Counted from the first letter of the stretch, positions 11,756-22,073 are shown. The stretch is 64,000 nt of DNA from Ryuthela nishihirai (GCA_038380435.1 JAWZYU010000661.1:1-64000), one strand, 5' to 3'. The notes: generated by a model not told the origin, from the sequence alone. Made by a program: numbers and translations.

Positions 11756-12040
11756 GCATCTGGCCACTGCATACCGATTCTAACATGGTCCTGTTTGACA
11801 TTGTCTGTTGTCAATGACATTGTCTGTTGACCCACTGCATCCATTATTCATACGGGCAACATGCCCAAACCATGGCCATAGCTTTGAGCAGCATACTGTG
11901 CAGAGAGAGACTCTCTCTGCACAATATGCTGCTCAAAAGAGGTTGCCGACTCCTTTGCCTTACCTCATCATTACTTACAAAGTTCAACCACCTAATGCCC
12001 AAGATACAGTGTAGTCATCTGGAAATATCTAGAAGTATCA
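11756..12040 (-). mobile_element. RTE-like LINE 3' fragment with snap-back duplication
   Basis: The reverse complement matches the C-terminal part and 3' UTR of the LINE at 25378-28545 (compare 28190-28450), including the stretch that encodes the RLRWFGH region. Within it, 11886-11909 and 11911-11934 form a 24-bp inverted repeat with one mismatch and a 1-nt spacer. Only the right arm corresponds to normal LINE order. The left arm replaces LINE sequence. Confidence 0.82.
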
Positions 12041-12104
12041 AAAACAAGTAAGCAACAATTTGAAATTTTTTAATATTAGAATTTTTTAATATTTTTTTAT
12101 TTGA

Positions 12105-12640
12105 ATCATCATTGATGTAGGGAACTACCCCGCCAAGGACACCAATCGCGCCAAGGGGGGCTCCGGCACCTTGGATCCTCCATTGCTGTCTTGCTTCGCT
12201 TGATCCTTGTCTTGTCTTGTCTCTGAGCGGCACTTTTTTGCACACCAAGGGCTAAATGGCCAGGTCACATGGACCCTGAAGGCTCAGAGAAGGTTGGGGG
12301 AGGGGACCCACTGGAACAGCTGTTGGGAGACAGATGGTAGCCTCCCGTCAAGGCCATCCAGCGTGTTCTTTAACGTGCACAGGGTATGGCTCTCCCGCAC
12401 ATGGGGCCACGGCTTAACGTCCCATCCGACGGACGGCGGCCTTTCCAGCCCATCACTTCGCTCGATCCTTGAGAAGTGTCTTCTTACTAGCGCGGAGGAT
12501 AAAGCAATGCTTTAAAATTTCGAATTTTTCTCAAAACATCATCAAAATTTAATCTTTTTTTTCATCACAGGAAGAAGCCTTTATAATATAACACGAAACA
12601 ATTTATTAGGAATTTATTCAAAGTTTTTTATTTTAATCAA
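12105..12640. repeat. Interspersed repeat R3, copy 1 (split by SINE-A)
   Basis: Shared words with 19515-19900 include CCGCCAAGGAC/CTGCCAAGGAG, TGGATCCTC, CTTCGC and a long AAAGCAATGCTTTAA segment. The order is the same in both. Its class is unknown: there are no obvious terminal repeats and no coding. Confidence 0.6.
12210..12454 (-). mobile_element. SINE-A, 5'-truncated, in R3 repeat
   Basis: The copy lacks head and first part of body. It is bounded by CTTCGCTTGATCCTTG (12194-12209) and CTTCGCTCGATCCTTG (12456-12471), a 16-bp target-site duplication with one mismatch. The truncation point is in the TTTCCAAGCCCATC segment. Confidence 0.85.
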
Positions 12641-12870
12641 CATCAATGTAGAGAGCTTTGAATGCGATTATCCTTTCGGATCACATAGAAATATTTTCAT
12701 ACTTGTTGTTGTAGTATACTTGTGAAGAAAATTGTCATCATGTAGTAAAGTAAACCAAACGACATGCTTTGCTGTAGATTTTGTAATAAAGTCGAAAATA
12801 AGGGATGCATTTTTATTTTAAGACATTCGATAAGGTCATTATCATCATTGAAATTTTATAAATTAAATCT

Positions 12871-13522
12871 ATATGTTACCGCTAAAGCTCGAAAGCCGTT
12901 AATGTGCACATTACCTAGCTAATCTGCAGATTAACTGATTTGCTCCGTTAACGTGCGGAATCAAGAGTTTTCCGCATTTTACCTAGGTAATGTGCACATT
13001 AACGGCTTCCGTATCGTTGAAGTTCAAAAGTTTGTTTCTCTCATAGTGGTGAATCTCTTGAATATGAATCTTCGTGTCACGTGATTCACTATATTATTTA
13101 AACATTATAAAAAACTCCCCGGATGAGCGGAGGCCAAGTGAGAACGAATCGGTAAAGTGATTCATTCTTGATAACGAATCACTAAAATGATTCGTTCTCA
13201 CTTGGCCTGCTCATTTTGGGGGCGTTTTTTATAATTCGGACGACTGATTCATGTTGACAGAGGGATGACCCTGGTTTCAACTCTACTCTCGGACACTAGA
13301 TAAATAACATTATGTTAATTTAAGCGTACAGAAACGTTCCTGTTGTTCCAGCAAAGATCTTATTTTCACTTTAACGAGTGCCTAGTGGGTAATGTGCAGA
13401 TTATCCAGGTAATTTGAGAAATGAAACAATTTTCCGCACGTTAACGGATCACCCTAGTTAATCTGCACAATACCTAGATAATCTGTAGAATAACTGATTT
13501 CTGCACTTTAGCGGTAACATAT
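12871..13522. mobile_element. Non-autonomous TIR element (MITE Q)
   Basis: A 652-bp element bounded by perfect 17-bp inverted repeats, ATATGTTACCGCTAAAG at 12871-12887 and CTTTAGCGGTAACATAT at 13506-13522. Sub-terminal parts repeat the words TAATGTGCA, TTACCTAG and GTTAACG in both orientations. No coding is seen. A smaller palindromic MITE lies inside. I cannot name the superfamily. Confidence 0.78.
13104..13235. mobile_element. Palindromic MITE R nested in MITE Q
   Basis: About 47-bp arms pair: ATTATAAAAAACTCCCC at the left against GGGGGCGTTTTTTATAAT at the right, with GGCCAAGTGAGAACGAATC matched further in. The centre holds short repeats of GATTC and GAATC. The element sits within MITE Q and is probably younger. 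Confidence 0.75.
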
Positions 13523-14058
13523 GTTATATATAAATAATTTAAAAGAAGTTTAATAAGGTTGTTATTGCACACACATTACAGAAGAAAGCATTATCAAATG
13601 AAAATAAGGAGAGTAATAATTAGCTCTCTTTCTATATTATTCTTTGATTATAGTACAAGTAAATTTTATCATTACAGGTGATCAGCAAGGTTTAAAGCAT
13701 ATCTGCAGGATATAGAATGATTGACTGAAACTTAATAAGACTTGTTTGAAACCAGACTTGTAACAATTATGTATCATTAACTTTCTGAGAAACTTGGCAA
13801 CACCTGGGCGATTTCAACCCAGCAGATAATAATGTTACATCATAATAAGAAAGTAATATCACTGAAGCTGTAGTCATTTTGCAATAACAAGGATTTTTTC
13901 ACATTTGCCTTATTACTACAAAAAAATTATCACTGTAGTGAGATTAATTTCTTTGCATCACATTGGTTGCCGGCCTATGACGGAGAAGTTATTTTCATTT
14001 AGAGCTTCGATGTTTTGCATCCAAAAGTTAGTTCTCATTGGTATAAATAGCTCATATA

Positions 14059-14257
14059 CAGTCAAAAAAGTATCGGCACACTATGGTTGATTAAAGAATT
14101 CAGAAAAAATATCTGGTAACTTTTTTTTTTAGAAATTAGTGATCTGGCAACCTTCGTGTCACGTGCCAGATCACTAATTTCTAAAAAAATCTTTGCCAGA
14201 TATTTTTTCTGAATTCTTTAATCAACCATAATGTTCGGATACCTTTTTGAGCGACTG
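14059..14257. mobile_element. Fold-back MITE P, copy 1
   Basis: Both ends read as inverted copies of CAGTC(GCTC)AAAAAAGTATC and are flanked by TA, as in Tc1/mariner insertions. The element folds around a CACGTG-containing centre near 14160. The left terminus has lost four bases (GCTC). Three more copies lie in this window. Confidence 0.85.
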
Positions 14258-14327
14258 TAGGTGGTCATATTATTTTGATATTAGATCGTGTGGGCTCACT
14301 CACGGAAATATTGAGCGTGTGCAGTTA

Positions 14328-14388
14328 CCGTTCACAGCAAACTGGAGCGTGTGCAGTAACTGCACACGCTCCAGTTTGCTGTGAACGG
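14328..14388. repeat. Perfect 61-bp hairpin
   Basis: Arms of 30 bp (14328-14357 and 14359-14388) are perfectly complementary around a single A. The outer ends read CCGTTCACAG and CTGTGAACGG. It lies between two MITE P copies and may be a remnant of a rearranged MITE or a separate fold-back element. Confidence 0.88.
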
Positions 14389-14527
14389 CTCCAGATATTT
14401 TTCCTGAATTCTGTAATCACGTGACACGAAGGTTGCCAGATCACTAATTTCTAAAAAAATCGTTGCCAGATATTTTTTCTGAATTCTTTAATCAACCATA
14501 GTGTTCCGATACTTTTTTGAGCGACTG
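14389..14527. mobile_element. Fold-back MITE P, truncated copy
   Basis: The right part of the family, from the CCAGATATTTTT segment to the terminal GAGCGACTG and flanking TA, is present. The left half is missing, replaced by the 61-bp hairpin. Confidence 0.78.
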
Positions 14528-14788
14528 TACACTCCAACTTTTAGAATCACATGGTAAAGCATTTCATAGCATAACCATCAAAATATTTCTTAAGCAACTG
14601 TGAATTGCCCTCGCCTTAGTTTAAATCAGCGGTTCCCAACCTTTTCCGAGTCGCGACCCCATTTTATAGAGGCAAAGATATGACCCCGATACATTAAAAA
14701 TAGGCTTTTTAATAGAGTAAATGAAAACACATCGAAAATAGATTTTTCAGTATAATATAATTCAAAATAATGTTAACTTACGACTTAT

Positions 14789-14952
14789 TTAATGCGATGA
14801 CTGAAATTGTAACTCATTAACAAGCTTAAAAATTCGCGGTTGAGTTTTCGTTAATGCCAACCTCATGTCCTTCTCTACATTTATTCTGTTTCTTGTTTTG
14901 GTTTTTATTGAAGAAGCGTTGAAAATCCACTCTCACAGAGATATGGAGTAAT
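14789..14952 (-). pseudogene. hAT transposase C-terminus, duplicated copy
   Basis: This is the same transposase fragment as at 15237-15400, carried by the upstream unit of the 448-bp tandem duplication. It shows the same frameshift between the FST segment and the TKTRNR segment, so the frameshift is older than the duplication. Confidence 0.72.
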
Positions 14953-15074
14953 TTTTTTGTTGTTTCGTGATTTTTTTGTTTTCCCCTTTTAGAATCACAT
15001 GGTAAAGCATTTCATAGCATAACCATCAAAATATTTCTTAAGCAACTGTGAATTGCCCTCGCCTTAGTTTAAAT

Positions 15075-15530
15075 CAGCGGTTCCCAACCTTTTCCGAGTC
15101 GCGACCCCATTTTATAGAGGCAAAGATATGACCCCGATACATTAAAAATAGGCTTTTTAATAGAGTAAATGAAAACACATCGAAAATAGATTTTTCAGTA
15201 TAATATAATTCAAAATAATGTTAACTTACGACTTATTTAATGCGATGACTGAAATTGTAACTCATTAACAAGCTTAAAAATTCGCGGTTGAGTTTTCGTT
15301 AATGCCAACCTCATGTCCTTCTCTACATTTATTCTGTTTCTTGTTTTGGTTTTTATTGAAGAAGCGTTGAAAATCCACTCTCACAGAGATATGGAGTAAT
15401 TTTTTTGTTGTTTCGTGATTTTTTTGTTTTCCCTTTTTAAAAATTTCATAGCTCACCACTGTCCGGCGACCCCACAGAAAACCCTTTGCGACCCCATTTG
15501 GGGTCGCGACTCATGGGTTGGGAATCACTG
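15075..15530 (-). mobile_element. hAT element remnant with 8-bp TSD
   Basis: The left end is CAGCGGTTCCCAACC and the right end, reversed, is CAGTGATTCCCAACC, both followed inward by TCGCGACCCC. Flanks give an 8-bp duplication with one mismatch, GTTTAAAT (15067-15074) and GCTTAAAT (15531-15538). Ends, target size and internal C-terminal transposase coding all indicate the hAT superfamily. The element kept only its last part, so it is a deletion derivative. Confidence 0.86.
15237..15400 (-). pseudogene. hAT transposase C-terminal fragment
   Basis: On the minus strand one frame reads TPYLCESGFSTLLQ, and the next frame continues IKTKTRNRINVEKDMRLAL and ends in QFQSSH followed by a stop at 15237-15239. 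The E-x-x-FS motif, the RNR(I/L) motif and the D(M/L)RLAL motif are hallmarks of the hAT C-terminal dimerisation region. One frameshift separates the two parts. The catalytic N-terminal and central portions are absent, so it cannot encode an active transposase. Confidence 0.82.
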
Positions 15531-15558
15531 GCTTAAATGTTAGAGCAACTGGCAGGTA

Positions 15559-15939
15559 GGGGTGATGGTGGCTCAGTCGGTAGCGCGCCAGGCTTGTAAT
15601 CTGTAGTTCCCAGGTTCGAGTCCCAGCTGGGTCAGCGTTGAAATTTATCTCCGCAAAATTCCCCGCCCTGCCCACGGTTAGTAGGGGACACCGATGGGCT
15701 TGGAAAGGACGCCGTCCGTCAGATGGGACGTTAAGCCGTGGCCCCGTATGTGGGAGAGTCATACCCTGTGCACGTTAAAGAACACGCTGGATGGCCTTGA
15801 CGGGAGGCTACCATCTGTCTCCCAACAGCTGTTCCAGTGGGTCCACTCCCCCAACCTTCTCTGAGCCTTCGGGGTCCTTGTGACCTGGCCATTTAGCCCA
15901 TGGTGTGCAAAAAAGTGTCGCTCAGAGGTAAAACAACCC
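15559..15939 (+). mobile_element. SINE-A, full length, perfect TSD
   Basis: The copy is flanked by a perfect 12-bp duplication AACTGGCAGGTA at 15547-15558 and 15940-15951. The head start is shortened to GGGGTGATGGTGG. Confidence 0.92.
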
Positions 15940-16081
15940 AACTGGCAGGTATTCAGCAGATTCTGAGTCTGGGGCGAAAGATGAATTTTTCACACTTGCC
16001 TTTTTACTACATAATATTAAATCATACTAAAAAAAAAATCAATAATCAATCCATCTCAATATTAAAGCAAAAATGCAGTGT

Positions 16082-16290
16082 GTCCCGTGGCCGAGTGGTT
16101 AGCGCGCTTGGCTACTGATCTACGGGACCTGGGTTCGAGCCCCGGGTAAGGCATGGATGTTCGTGTTGTTTTTCTGCTGAGGTCCTGCCATCCTCTCAGA
16201 TCTTCTACTGTGGCATATAAACTGATAGACTCCTGTCAGACCTCTGTGGCAAGCAGCTGCTTGAGGGGGTTTTTATTTTATTTTAATGTA
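16082..16290 (+). mobile_element. SINE-B, full length
   Basis: This is the only full plus-strand copy. A box GGCCGAGTGG starts near 16089 and B box GGTTCGAGCCC near 16131. The body ends in GGGGGTTTTTATTTTATTTTA. Any TSD is obscured by the AT-rich flanks. Confidence 0.88.
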
Positions 16291-17084
16291 ATTAGATTTA
16301 AGACTTCTCTTCAAAAAAAAGACGCTTCCGATCACACCCGATGTTCTTCACAAAACAGAATAACATGTGAAATTCAAAACACGAATTTCAAATTGCCTAC
16401 GGAAAAAAAACAACAACAACAACAAAACATATAATATTAATGTTCAAGTACAGTATTACGTACGCTCCTACAGCAGCGACAGCTGTTCAATCTAGGGGGC
16501 GCTAAGCTGCGATAATCCAGGGCGGAATATCAGTTTTTTTTCCATACACCTCTCTCTTACTACCTGCAGTGAATAGACAATAAAGCTTTCTTTTTAACAT
16601 TTATCCAATACGAAATATATTGCCACATGAAGTTAATTCAATATTCTAAACGTCGTTCGTGGTTGCGAATTTAATGCCAGAGGTCTGATGCCCGAAGGCA
16701 ATTAGTTTATAGCTGGAGAATATAGTTAACTATGGAAACTCTCTCTAACACACCTGCTGATATAATTAACAGGTGATATCTGTTTCTGATTGCATCTACA
16801 ATTCTAGGTTATATCACCTGTTAAATGCACGATGATGATAGCAATCTGCGGACTCTTTGTAGGGCTAGGCAATATGAAATTCAAATGTTTCCTTTTTATT
16901 TTGTAGAGGTTCAATATTCCAGGACATTAAGATGCAGGGAGGAGTGACAGGCCGATTAATTATATAGGCATGTCTGTTAGAATTACATCAAATAGAACTA
17001 TTTTGCATTGGCGATTGCATCTGATCGCTGATACATCTGATAGCGAAGAATCTGTTCGATGTCCATGGTCACAGACATTCGTGA
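16291..17084. other. Unassigned spacer
   Basis: I see no gene. A short CAACAACAACAACAA run is present near 16413, and AGGTGATAT / ATATCACCT (near 16771 and 16810) pair as a small inverted repeat. Confidence 0.5.
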
Positions 17085-18415
17085 TAAAAGTTCTATGCAC
17101 TGAGATCGGAAGCGTGATTTTTCTAACTCATATTGAGATTGAAAGCGTGGTTTTTGTAATTCGCATTGAGATTGAAAGCGCGGTTTTTATAATTCACATT
17201 GAGATTGAAAGCATGGTTTTTCTAAATCACATTAAGATTCGAAGCACGGGTTTATTATATCACATTGAGATTCAAAGCGTGGATTTTCTAAATCACACTA
17301 AGATGAAAAAGTGGGTTTTCTAAATTACATTCAGAGTGAAAGAGTGAATTTCCCAAATCACATTGTGATTGAGAGCAGGGATTTTCTATATCAAATTTAG
17401 ATTGAAAACGTGGGATATCTAAATCACACTGAGATTGAAAGCGTGGGATATATAAATAACACTGAGATTGAAAGAGTTGGTTTCCTAAATCATATTCAGA
17501 GTGAATGCGTGGGTTTTCTAAATCACATTAAGTTTGAAAGAGTGGGATTTCTAAATCAGACTGAGATTGAAAGCTGGGTTTTCTATATTACAACAAGATT
17601 GAAAGAGTGGGTTTGCTATATCACATTCAGAGTGAAAGCTTGGGTTTTTCAAATCACACTGAGATTGAAACAATGGGTTTTCTAAATCACATTCAGAGCG
17701 AAAGCATGGATTTTCTGAATCACATTGTGATTGAGAGCGGGGATTTTCTATATCACATTTAGATTGAAAGCGTGGGATATCTAAATCACACTGAGATTGA
17801 AAGTGTGGGATATTTAAATGACACTGAGATTGAAAGAGATGGTTTCCTAAATCATATTCAGAGTGAATGCGTGGGTTTTCTAAATCACATTAAGTTTGAA
17901 AGAGTGGGTTTTCTAAATCACATTAAATTTGAAAGAGTGGGTGTTCTAAACCACACTGAGATTGAAAGCATGGGTTTTCTATATTACACCAAGACTTAAA
18001 GCATGGGTTTTCTATATTACACCAAGATTGAAAGAGTGGGTTTGCTATATCATGCCGAGATTGAAAGAGTGGATTTTCTAAATCACATTCAGAGTGAAAG
18101 TAGGGACTTCCTAAATCACATTGAGACTGAAAGCATGGGTGTTCTAAATCACATTCAAGAGTTAAAGCATGGGTTTTCTGAATCACACTGAGATCGAAAA
18201 AGTGGGTTTTCTAAATTACATTCAGAGTGAAAGCGTAGAATTACACTGAGATTGAAAGCGTGCATTTTCTAAATCACGTTGACATTGAAAGCGTGGTTTT
18301 TTTTTTATATCACACCGAGATTGAAAGGGTGGGTTTTCTAAATCACATTTAGAATGAAAGAGTGGGTTTTCCAAATCACATTTAGAATGAAAGCGTGGTC
18401 TTTGTAAATCACATA
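17085..18415. repeat. Minisatellite, 33-bp unit, with higher-order repeat
   Basis: About 40 imperfect units with consensus near GATTGAAAGCGTGGGTTTTC plus TAAATCACATTGA. GATT starts at 17137 and 17170 give the 33-bp period. Because 33 is divisible by three, open frames with an 11-residue repeat (H-x-E-I-E-S-V-x-F-L-N) arise on both strands. They are broken by stops and one-base shifts. Block 17350-17530 recurs at about 17712-17900, a displacement of about 362 bp, or 11 units. Confidence 0.92.
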
Positions 18416-18806
18416 TGCCGTATACATTCTAATAGTAGCTCAGGTTAGAAGTTACAGTTTATTGCTGTATTCAGCTACAATTTGACCCAAGACTACTGTA
18501 ATAGACCACACCACAAACGTGATTAAAAAACTAGCTGAAACGCGCAGAAATATTGCGCGGAGTTTCCTCAACAAATTTATGAACAAGTGATTAAAAAAAG
18601 TACACCAGACTATTGCAGTTTTTTATATAAAATTTTTAGAAATCTTTTCATGTCAAATCACTTTTCTAAAGTAACTGTACAATTCCATTTTTCGAAAATG
18701 GAATCTACACCATCAGACAAACGGCTGGCATCCCTTTCTGAGACCAGGCCACAAATTTTCTGAGACCAGGCCACAAAATTACAAATTCTCCACTCTTACC
18801 CGGCTA

Positions 18807-19020
18807 AATAAAAAAAATAAAAATAAATACCCCCTCAAGCAGCTGCTTGCCACAGAGGTCTGACAGGAGCCTGTCAATTTATATGCCATAGTAGAAGGTC
18901 TGAGAGGATAGCAGGACCTCAGCAGAAAACGACACAAACAACCATGCCTTACCCGGGGCTCGAACCCAGGTCCCTTAGATCAGTAGCCAAACGCGCTAAC
19001 CACTCGGCCATGGGACGACC
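18807..19020 (-). mobile_element. SINE-B, full length, with TSD
   Basis: An 11-bp perfect duplication TTACCCGGCTA flanks the copy at 18796-18806 and 19021-19031. Tail at left (AATAAAAAAAATAAAAATAAA), tRNA-like head at right. Confidence 0.9.
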
Positions 19021-19031
19021 TTACCCGGCTA

Positions 19032-19514
19032 CTGTTTACAAATTTTGCGTTATTACTCGGCTGCAATACAACCACAAGATACTTTTCTAGTCCTGGCGTT
19101 TAATATACCTTAAAAAGTACACTTTGATTTCTTTAAGAACAAAACTTTTCCTGAATATTTTATTGTAATAGTAACAAAGTTAGCAATTCAAAGAGTTCGT
19201 TTCTTATAAACTAATATATTTAATATATTCAGGCTAGCAGTCAAAAAATATAGAAAATAAGTAAACAGATATAGAAAATAAGAAAATAAAAAAATATCTT
19301 ACAAATTGATAAATTATTTTAATTTTAAAAACAAATTTATTAATAATGCTTTAAGATGTATATTTCAAAAAGAACTCAAAAGTTTAAAAAAATAAATCTT
19401 TAATTAAAGTAAAATTTTTATCAAATTTAAATTAATTAATTTTAATCATGATGCAATGATATAATAATGAAATGCTAAGGTAGTTCTCACTCTTTTTGCT
19501 AATATAAATTGTTA
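19032..19514. other. AT-rich spacer
   Basis: Long A and T runs dominate. I see no gene or named repeat. Confidence 0.6.
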
Positions 19515-19900
19515 ATACTAGTGGCTCAGCCGCTGCGGCCTAGGCATCCAACCCTGCCAAGGAGGTTCCACCTCACTGGATCCTCTGTTGTTGGCTCGCT
19601 TCGCCCGCTTCTTCCAGAGAAGTGACTCATCAGGCCCCTTTAGGAGCGAAGCGGGTAAAGCAATGCTTTAATATTTCGAAATTTGCACAAAACAATATCA
19701 AAAGTGAATCCTTTTTCCGTTAGAGGAAATAGAGAATTTAAATATAGAACATTTTATTTAAAAATGCAGCTATCAAGGAAAATGTTTATTACGTGGAACT
19801 TATTTTACATGATTGAAGAATGGATCTTTTTTGCTGGCAAAGTAAATATAAGTTCAGAATATTATTCAAGTGTTTCGTAGAAAATCAGAATTGAATCTGT
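19515..19900. repeat. Interspersed repeat R3, copy 2
   Basis: The longest of three copies. Its part 19726-19835 reappears inverted at 53334-53445 with few differences, and its first 190 bp correspond to 12105-12540. The GC-rich segment 19590-19645 contains CGCTTCGCCCGCTTC and GAAGCGGGT as a weak inverted repeat. Confidence 0.62.
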
Positions 19901-20179
19901 GAATATTTCAGTTGTGGAGGTCACGAAGTTTACCTAGTGAAATATAAACGGGAATACAAAAAAAATGACTTCCCATAATCGCGATAATTGCATTTAGAAG
20001 TGCGAAATTAAATCAGAATAACTTGCATTATGGTAAATGTTTGATCTAATATTTAGTAAGACATACACCGAAGAGCCAAGACATTATGACCAGCGCGACT
20101 TTATGCAAATCCAAACAACTGCAGGTAAACGACGGCGCCTGATACTGAGCTCTGTTAATCAGTGTTATTCTTGTTCTTC

Positions 20180-21510
20180 AGATGCGAAAGGCAGCGGACT
20201 TAAGTGAATTTGATAAAGGCCAAATTGTAATGGCCAGACGACTGGGTCAGAGCATTTCCGAGACGGCAAGGCTTGTGAGGTGCTTACGGTCAGCCGTGGT
20301 TAGTACCTTTAAAAAGTAGTCTGAGGGTTGGGTTGTTTTACCTCTGAGCGGCACTTTTTTGCACACCATGGTCTAAATGGCCAGGTCACATGGACCCCGA
20401 AGGCTCAGAGAAGGTTGGGGGAGGGGACCCACTGGAACAGCTGTTGGGAGACAGATGGTAGCCTCCCGTCAAGGCCATCCAGCGTGTTCTTTAACGTGCA
20501 CAGGGTATGGCTCTCCCGCACACGGGGCCACGGCTTAACGTCCCATCCGACGGACGGCGGCCTTTCCAAGCCCATCGGTGTCCCCTACTGACCGTGGGCA
20601 AGGCGGGGAATTTTGCGGAGATAAATCTCAACGCTGACCCAGCTGGGACTCGAACCTGGGAACTACAGATTACGAGCCTGGCGCGCTACCGACTGAGCCA
20701 CCCCGCCCGAGTAGTCTGAGGAGAAACAGACCACGAACCGTGGCAAGGTGTAGGCCGACCACGGCTCATCGATGCTAGAGGTGAGCGAAGGCTATCCCGT
20801 ATGGTACGAGTCAACAGAAGGGATACTGTGGGGCAACTCGTCCGTAATTTGAATGCTGGTGACGGGAGTAATGTGTCACAACACACAATACATTGAACCC
20901 TGCTGAAAAAGGGGCTGAGTAGCCACAGGCTGCTCCGAGTGCCCGTGCTAACCTCGAGCAGCAGAGTTCGATGTACTCGGTTAACCATCGAAAGCGCCTG
21001 CAACGGGCACGTGAACATCAAAACTGGACCTTGAATGATTGGAAGAAGGTCGTCTGATCCGATAAATCTCGTTTCCTGTTGCACCATGTGGATAGCCGTG
21101 TACATGTGCATCATTTACCTGGGGAAGTGTTAACACCAGGATATGCACTAAGGGATGAAAACAAGCCGGTGGAGGAAGTGTAATGCTTTTGGGCAATGTT
21201 CTGCTGGGAAACCCTGGGTCCAATCATTAATGTGCAGGAAACTATGACGTCTACCACCTACCAAAACATCATTGCAGACCACATACATCCTTTCATAGCA
21301 ATCGTATTTCCCTCTAGTAGTGCCTTCTTTCAGCAAAATAATGCGCGATGTCACACTGCCTGGATTGTTTTCGAATGGTTCGCAGAACATGAGGAAGACT
21401 TTCGGTATTGGCCTGGCCTCCAAATTCCCCAGCATCAATCCAATCGAGCATCTGTGGTTTGTGTTGGAACAGCATATCCGATCTGCGGCAGCTTAACTAC
21501 GTAACTTATA
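20180..21510 (+). pseudogene. Tc1-like transposase, interrupted and mutated
   Basis: Tc1 transposases cut and paste the element using a DD(E/D) catalytic triad. The N-terminus reads [20 protein letters not shown], the first DNA-binding helix-turn-helix, and is then split by SINE-A. After it, GRPRLIDARGER is readable. The first catalytic region reads SDKSRF (near 21058-21075), preceded by TGA where Trp is usual. The second region is FQQNNARCHTA (from 21328), so the usual catalytic Asp is Asn. The third region, near NPIEHLW (about 21440), is frameshifted. Several stops and indels confirm it is dead. Confidence 0.88.
20326..20709 (-). mobile_element. SINE-A, full length, inside Tc1 transposase
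   Basis: A perfect 11-bp target duplication AGTAGTCTGAG lies at 20315-20325 and 20710-20720. The insertion splits the transposase reading frame just after the first helix-turn-helix. Confidence 0.93.
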
Positions 21511-21824
21511 AGAGTTAAAGGATCTTCTGGTAACGTATTGGTATCAGATACCACAAGACATCTTTAGAAATCTTGTAGCATCCATGTCTCTCGAGTAAGA
21601 GCTATTTCGGCGGCACGTGAAGGACCAACATCATATTAGACAAGTGGTCATAATGTTTTGGCTCTTCGGTGTAGTTTTCTGAAATATAGGCATTTGTTTA
21701 TCACAGTACATTTTTTCAGCCACTTATTAATGATTAATGAACTATTATTAACATATGCATCATAAGCTTCCCCCCCCCCACCAAGACAAAATATCGTAGT
21801 TCAAATAAAATTTTATCCAAGCAT

Positions 21825-21975
21825 AGTCCCGGGTAAGGCATGGCTGTTTGTGTCGTTTTTCTGCTGAGGTCCTGCCATCCTCTCAGACCTTCTACTATGG
21901 CATATAAACTGACAGGCTCCTGTCAGACCTCTGTGGCAAGCAGCTGCTTGAGGGGGTATTTATTTATTTATTGAT
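21825..21975 (+). mobile_element. SINE-B, 5'-truncated
   Basis: The copy begins inside the B-box region (GTCCCGGGTAAGGCATGG) and runs through to the (TTTA)n tail. The A box and most of the tRNA head are missing. Confidence 0.83.
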
Positions 21976-22004
21976 TTATATCATAAATAACTTTAAATAA
22001 ACAA

Positions 22005-22073
22005 GCTCACAAAAATTAGGGGATACTTCAAAATGAATATGAAGCGAAGAAATATCCCCTATTTTTTGTGAGC
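22005..22073. mobile_element. 69-bp fold-back MITE
   Basis: The ends GCTCACAAAAATTAGGGGAT and ATCCCCTATTTTTTGTGAGC pair around a short centre. The terminal GCTCACA plus AAAATTAG words resemble the right end of the Tc1-like remnant near 33930-33957, which may be the source of its transposase. Confidence 0.72.

Larger units (their letters stand above)
14538..15433. repeat. 448-bp direct tandem duplication
   Basis: Copy 1 is 14538-14985 and copy 2 is 14986-15433. By eye they read the same base for base apart from the junction. Each contains about 89 bp of flank plus the first 359 bp of a hAT element. The high identity suggests a very recent event or an assembly error. Confidence 0.88.
20066..21671 (+). 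mobile_element. Tc1-type transposon with TIRs and TA target site
   Basis: The left end CACCGAAGAGCCAAGACATT and the right end, reversed, CACCGAAGAGCCAAAACATT match over about 28 bp with one difference. TA flanks both sides (20064-20065, 21672-21673). The element is 1606 bp long, of which about 395 bp is a later SINE-A insertion plus its target duplication. The transposase inside is inactive. Confidence 0.93.

Noticed and set aside
16088..16150. Possible functional tRNA-Leu or tRNA-Ser in the SINE-B head
   Set aside because: It has A and B boxes but no long variable arm, no terminator, and is joined to a repeated body present in six copies.
16970..17323. Possible repetitive structural protein (11-residue repeat)
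   Set aside because: The frame follows from the 33-bp period, opens on both strands, and is broken every few hundred bases by stops and shifts within otherwise intact units.
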